From Synergistaceae bacterium (lineage in GTDB: Bacteria; Synergistota; Synergistia; Synergistales; Aminobacteriaceae): a DNA stretch of 14,937 bases. Position numbers and translations under genes: made by a program. The stretch lies in assembly GCA_017448375.1 (NCBI GenBank), contig JAFSLR010000059.1:1-14937 (forward strand), written 5' to 3'. The notes under the pieces were generated by a model. The model made no database searches. It was given only the letters and a program-made list of their open reading frames with translations, and was not told the origin of the DNA. Shown piece by piece: positions 6,501-12,500 of this stretch (position 1 is the stretch's first letter; each line of letters opens with the position of its first letter).

Positions 6501-9500
6501 GAGAGTCTAAGAAGGAATATATTGACGCTATCATCGCAAAAAGGAATAAGGAAATCAATCGCGAGGAAAGGGAAAAACAGCGACAGAATGAGAGAAAAAC
6601 AAAGACAACGCAGGAAGCCGTTACCACTCCAACGCTGAAATCTGATACTCCCTCAAATGTTACTCTTCCTGACCTCGAAGACTCCTATACGGGTATCAAA
6701 AAAGATGAGAAAATTGCTATGGCCAAGCGTAATAAAAAGGCTCTCGAAGCTTTCCCTGACGAACAGACTATGCGGCAGAGACTCGGCCAAATGCACAATC
6801 CCATTCTGCGCGCCATGTCGGGTCTTACTGGATCAGGGCTAAAAAAAGAGGACTTCATTAACACCATCGTTGATGAGGTCATTAGGAGAAAAAATAAACC
6901 TTTCCCTGACGGTGCAAAACTTAAATCTGGCGAATTTTCTGTGCCGGGCGTTAATGGCATATGGAAGGCTGAGTATAAAAACGGGAACAGCTTCTTAATC
7001 CATAATGACGATATTCCGCATTCCTCCATGACTTATGACGCTAAGGATAATTACTTCTTGAGCCTGTCTCGCCTCGATGAGGATACTACAGGCAAAGTGC
7101 AAAAATACTTCAGGGAACACGCTAAGGATTTCTACAACTTGGACGGAGAGAATACTCAGCAAACACATACAGCACAGCCTGTTAAACAGACTAAGCCTGC
7201 AGAGCCTGAAACACAGCCGCAGGATGCACCTAAGGAAAGTGATAACGCGCCCGTCGTTAAGTTTGACGGAACTGATAAAAAACCTCTATGGACGGTTACC
7301 GTCAACGGTGAACCGTATTTCGTTCGCCCCTATGACAGTTCCGTTCGAGAATGGATGATATATCCTGTCGGATACCCAAGCCACCGAGAGCGTATGATGT
7401 ATGACGCTTTCTTAGACCATGCACATTTCAGCGATATTTCGATAATTGGAAATGATTACGTCAAAGACCAACTCAACAAAACAAGCAACACGCCCGCCGT
7501 TGTAGAGGCCATAAGGCAGACTCTCTCGGATTTTTACAGGAAAGCTCACGGACCTACTAAAGCAGATAAAGAAAAGGCTAAAGCTGACAAAAATAATCAA
7601 GAAAACAATTCACCTATCAGAGTCAACTATCAGCCTGAAACTAAACCTGAAACTAAACCGCAGGAAAATACTCCACCTTCAGGAGGGGTTTCATCTGTTA
7701 GAGTCATCAGCTTTGATTCTCAGCCAAAAACACAAGAACTGCAGAAAGCTCCTGAACCTGAAACTCCTTCACGCAATGAGGCTGTGCAGTCCGACTCGCC
7801 TGTCGTACGACTCGCTGAAAGAGTCAGGAAATACCTGAATGAACATGCAAATTCACGCTGGAGCGATGACCTCACACCGTTTACTAACAAAGACCTACAC
7901 GAATGGGCTGCTCAGGAGTTCGGCGGCACTCTCGGTGAGGGGGCTTATACTCAGAAACAGGCTTATGACGCTATGGAGATGGGCATTAACCTGTATATCA
8001 GTGAGTGGAATATCTTTCCGGGCCGGGTTAAATACTCCGATGATTTTATGAGGCATATTTACGACCTTCAGGATGTTCTCAGAACCATTCCTACGCAAAC
8101 TAACCGCAATGAGGAACAGGTCAAATTTCAGCAGTTCAGCACTCCGCCGACTCTCGCATACCTCGTAAACTGGCTCGCTAATATCAATAAGGGAAATACT
8201 GTGCTTGAACCATCGGCGGGTACGGGCAATCTTGCCGTTTTCGCAAAAAATGCAGGCGCAAATCTCATACTTAATGACTATTCAGAGTCAGGACTTAGGG
8301 CAGATATTCTTGACGCTCTTAATTGGGGGAAAGTCTACAGGGAAGACGCTTTGCACCTCGCTGACATTCTCATTCCTAAACTTGATACATTACCAGATAG
8401 AGTCGTCATGAACCCGCCGTTTTCCGCAGCAGGCAAACAGGGAACAGCTAACTCCAATCAGAATGGCTTTAGGCATGTTGAACAGGCTTTGCAGTTGCTC
8501 AGGAACGGCGGAAGACTCGTTGCTATTCTTGGCGCAGGCAGGGATGGTACTGCGTCATTCGTCAAAACTTGGTTAAAGCATATCGGCAAAAAATATAACG
8601 TCAGGGCTTTAATCACTGTAGGCGGAAAAGCGTATCAGAAATTCGGCACTACTTTCAGCAACGCTATTGTCGTCATCGATAAAAACGGGGCTACTCCTAA
8701 AGGCAGCACTAAAGAATTTGCTTTCTCTGGCGACTTCAGTAATGACGAGGAACTCTATTCTCTCTTCAATTCTCTTACCGATATTGTCAATGATTACCCT
8801 GACAAAAAAACTAGCGATTACAAGGATTTAGACTACGCTACATCCGATTACGAACCTGATGATGTAATAGATGATGAGGATGAAGAAGAATATGATAAGG
8901 ATGACAGTGAACTTGATGATGACGGCTATGAAAGTCCTAACACTGTTCATAACCTTGAGGAGTGGAAAGAGGCAGTCAGACGTATAAAGCAGAGAGAGAA
9001 AAACACTAAAAACGATGATGAGCAAGATACCGACTCTACTCCCCCGAAACCTGAACCAACGAAGCCTAAACCAGCTCCTGAAACTCCCAGTAAGGGCAAA
9101 CCTGAACCTGTTACACAGGAAGCTACTACAACGGACAACGATATTCAAAACTCTTCCCGGCTCAAACCTGTCATTGAAAAAGGGAAAGAAGCTGATTACG
9201 TATATACTCCTGTAGGGGACGGTTCTTTTACTGTCGATTTGGCTTGGCATAACGGCGATGTTAAACGATTAGGGACATTCAGAAGAGGCAGATTCATAGA
9301 GGCTGAACCATACAAAGAAACAGACATCGACCTAAAACGTGCTCACAAAAGTTATCTTGAATCACAAACTGAAGAAGCAAAAGAAATTGTTAAGAAATAT
9401 CCTCAGCTTGTTGAAGAACACTTCATTACTTCATACAACGGGATTAAAATCAATGAAGGAACGCTCTCTGTTCCGGGTTACGGCACTTATAACGTCAGAT

Positions 9501-12500
9501 ATGAACGTAATGTGGATGAGATACATTTCTCGAAACCTAACCGAGAATGGCATAGTATTAAGTTGTCTCTCGGTCTTCACTTATTCGGATCACCTGATAA
9601 AACACCAGAAGAAAAAGCAGTCGCTAAGGCTTTTTGGGAGCATTTATCAGAGTTTTACGAAATTCCTGATACTGATACTGAAGAATTGGGCAAAATCAGA
9701 AGAGCTTTAGAAATTGAAGAAAATGAACCAAACGAAACTCCGAACAAGGGCAACTCTAAACCTGTTACGCAGGATGCTCAGAAACAGGACAAGCCTACGG
9801 AAAATATACCTCCGCAGGTACAAGAACCTACTGAAAATGAAACGCAGAGCAAACCGGAAAAGGAAGTTGCACCAGCTCCCGATAAAGTTTCAGTTTCCCG
9901 AAAATCCAGCAAACAAATTAGAGAGGAACGTACACAGCAGGAAGACAACTCCATTCAAAGCTCTTACTCACCAACTATCATTACTAAAGGAGCTAAACAT
10001 CATCCCGCTGATTTGGTTGAATCTACCGTCATGCGGTCTGTCCCTCTCCCTGATATAAAGGAAAAACCCCTAATACCGCAATCCACTATTGATGATGGCA
10101 GACTCAGCGACGCTCAAATGGAAGCCGTTACTCTCGCTGTTAATTCCTTCTCGCATATCCTCCCTAACGGTGTCAGAAGAGGCTTCTTCATTGGAGACGG
10201 AACAGGAGTCGGCAAAGGACGCGAAATTTCAGGCATTATCATGGACACTCTCAGCAGGGGTGCGGGTAATGGAAAAGCTGTATGGATTAGCGATAAACAT
10301 TCTCTCATCAAAGACGCTATAAGAGACTGGCAGGGATTAGGCAATGACTCTAAAGATATTTTCCCTCAAGAACGTTTTGACGCAAAACAGACTATCGACA
10401 GGAAAAAGGGTATCCTTTTCACCGCTTATTCTCATATGGCAACAAAATTCAGAATTGAACAGCTCAAAAAATGGCTCGGTGAAAACTTTGACGGTATCAT
10501 TGTCCTTGATGAAGCGCATAACGCTAATAACGTTCTTGGGGGGAATGGCAAAAAACCTGCTACACGCGCTATCAACACTCGCGACTTCGTTAAAGCATTC
10601 CCAAAAGCAAGAGTACTTTACGTTTCCGCTACTGGGGCTACTGAACTCGATAATCTCGCCATGCTCGACAGGTTAGGGCTTTGGGGGTATGAAGACGCAC
10701 CTTTTGAATCTGCTCAGGCTTTCGTTAATCAGGTCAGCAAAGGCGGTATCGCTGCTATGGAAGTCACCGCAAGAGATATGAAAGCTATGGGGCTGTTCGT
10801 GGCTCGTTCCCTGTCTATGCGGGCCGGCCCTCACGGAGGTAATGAAGATGTTACCTTCAGAACTCTTGAATACACACTCAATGACGACATGGTAGAAATT
10901 TATGATGAGCTTGTCAGCATTTGGCAGATGATTGAGCAAAATATGCCCGCTGTCATGAAAGCAAGAGGCTATGACCCTAAAGACGGCAAAAGCGCGGGAC
11001 AATGGAAAAGTGCTTTCTGGGGCGCACATCAGAGATTCTTCAACCAGATTATTACTTCCATGCAGACGGACAGCGTTATTAGGGACATGAGAAAACAACT
11101 TGACGCAGGTAATTCCGTTGTTATTCAGCTCACCAATACTATGGAGGCTAACCTCAACAAGGCCATTCAAAAAGGTGCGAATGATGATGGTGAATATGAC
11201 TTATCCCCTAAAGATACTCTGATTCAGCTCATCACGGATTTATTCAATCCTCGTGTCGTTGAATATGTTACTGACGATGAAGGCAATGAAATTGTGCAAG
11301 ATGTCGTTGATTCTCACGGCAAACCTATACTAAGCCATGAAGTTATCCAAATGCGCGACGAAATGATTAAAATAGTCGAAAGCATTAACCGTTTCCCTGA
11401 CAGCCCGATTGACAAAATTCTTAACTTCTTCGGACATGATAACGTTGCTGAAATCACTGGAAGGGCTAAAAGACCTCGTACTGTGGTTGACAAGAAAACT
11501 GGCAAGAAATCTAATCTCGAAACAGGCAGGACTGACAAAGTTAAAGCAGGGGAAGTTGAAGACTTCAACAACGGCAAAAGGCGTATTCTCATATTCTCTG
11601 AAAAAGGCGGTACGGGTGCAAGCTATCACGCTAGCAATGACATTCCTAACAAGCAGAAACGTATTCACTACCTGTTACAAGCAGGGTGGCGCGCTGACAA
11701 AGCCATTCAGGGATTGGGACGCTCCCATAGGTCAAATGAAGCTCACAAGCCCGAATACGTACTCGTTACTACCGATATTCCGGGACAGAAAAGATTTATT
11801 TCTACCATCGCTAGAAGACTTGCTCAGTTAGGCGCGTTGTCCACTGGTGAAAGAAGATCGACTTCTAACGGCTTATTCTCGGAAAGTGATAACCTTGAAG
11901 CTGGTTATGTCTTAACTGCTTTAAGCAGATTCTTCCATAACCTTTTAGCTCCATTAGACAGCAACTATAATCCTTATCCTGAACTTGCTCCGGATGACGT
12001 GTTAAAACAGCTCGGCTTCAAACAAGAAAAGTTAAAAGATGTCAGCATTACTGACTTCCTTAACAGACTTCTTGCTATGTCTGTCGATTTGCAGAAAAAA
12101 GTCTTTGCACGTTTCCAGCAGGAAATAAATACCGTTCAGGAAGAATATCAAGCTAACGGCATTGATATTGACGCTCCTACTGAAAACGTTAAGGCTTCCA
12201 GTATCAATGTCATTCAGGAACAGCGCATTTTGCAGAGCAAAGAGTTCGGCACTGATACTAATTATGTGAAACTCGAAATCACCCGCCCTATGAACCCGGT
12301 TACTTGGCAGGATATTGATACGCTTATGAAAAATGGCGTTGATATTGAGTTCTACACTCTTCAATCAGGGCAAATCGTGGCCGCTGTAAAATCCTCTAAA
12401 AAAGGCTTTGACCCTATGACTAGCCATTTCTACGACCAGTACAAACTCATTCAGCCAGACAGAAGAAAAGTTGAATACGGAGTCAGAACTGAAGTCTTAG

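Noticed and set aside
7634..7657. Tandem PETK codons as a functional repeat domain
   Set aside because: Only two 12-base units, within a low-complexity linker; simple slippage explains it.
8828..9250. A 140-residue - strand frame with hydrophobic Ile/Phe-rich end resembling a membrane protein
   Set aside because: It is antisense to the acidic Asp/Glu-rich linker of the giant gene. GAT/GAA codons read in reverse give Ile/Phe/Ser, which creates false hydrophobic segments.
9714..10058. A Lys/Arg/Leu-rich 114-residue + strand frame that could look like a nucleic-acid-binding protein
   Set aside because: It is in the third frame inside the giant gene, over Pro/Glu/Lys linker codons. All + strand side frames within the giant gene fall in that same frame, as expected from codon bias alone.
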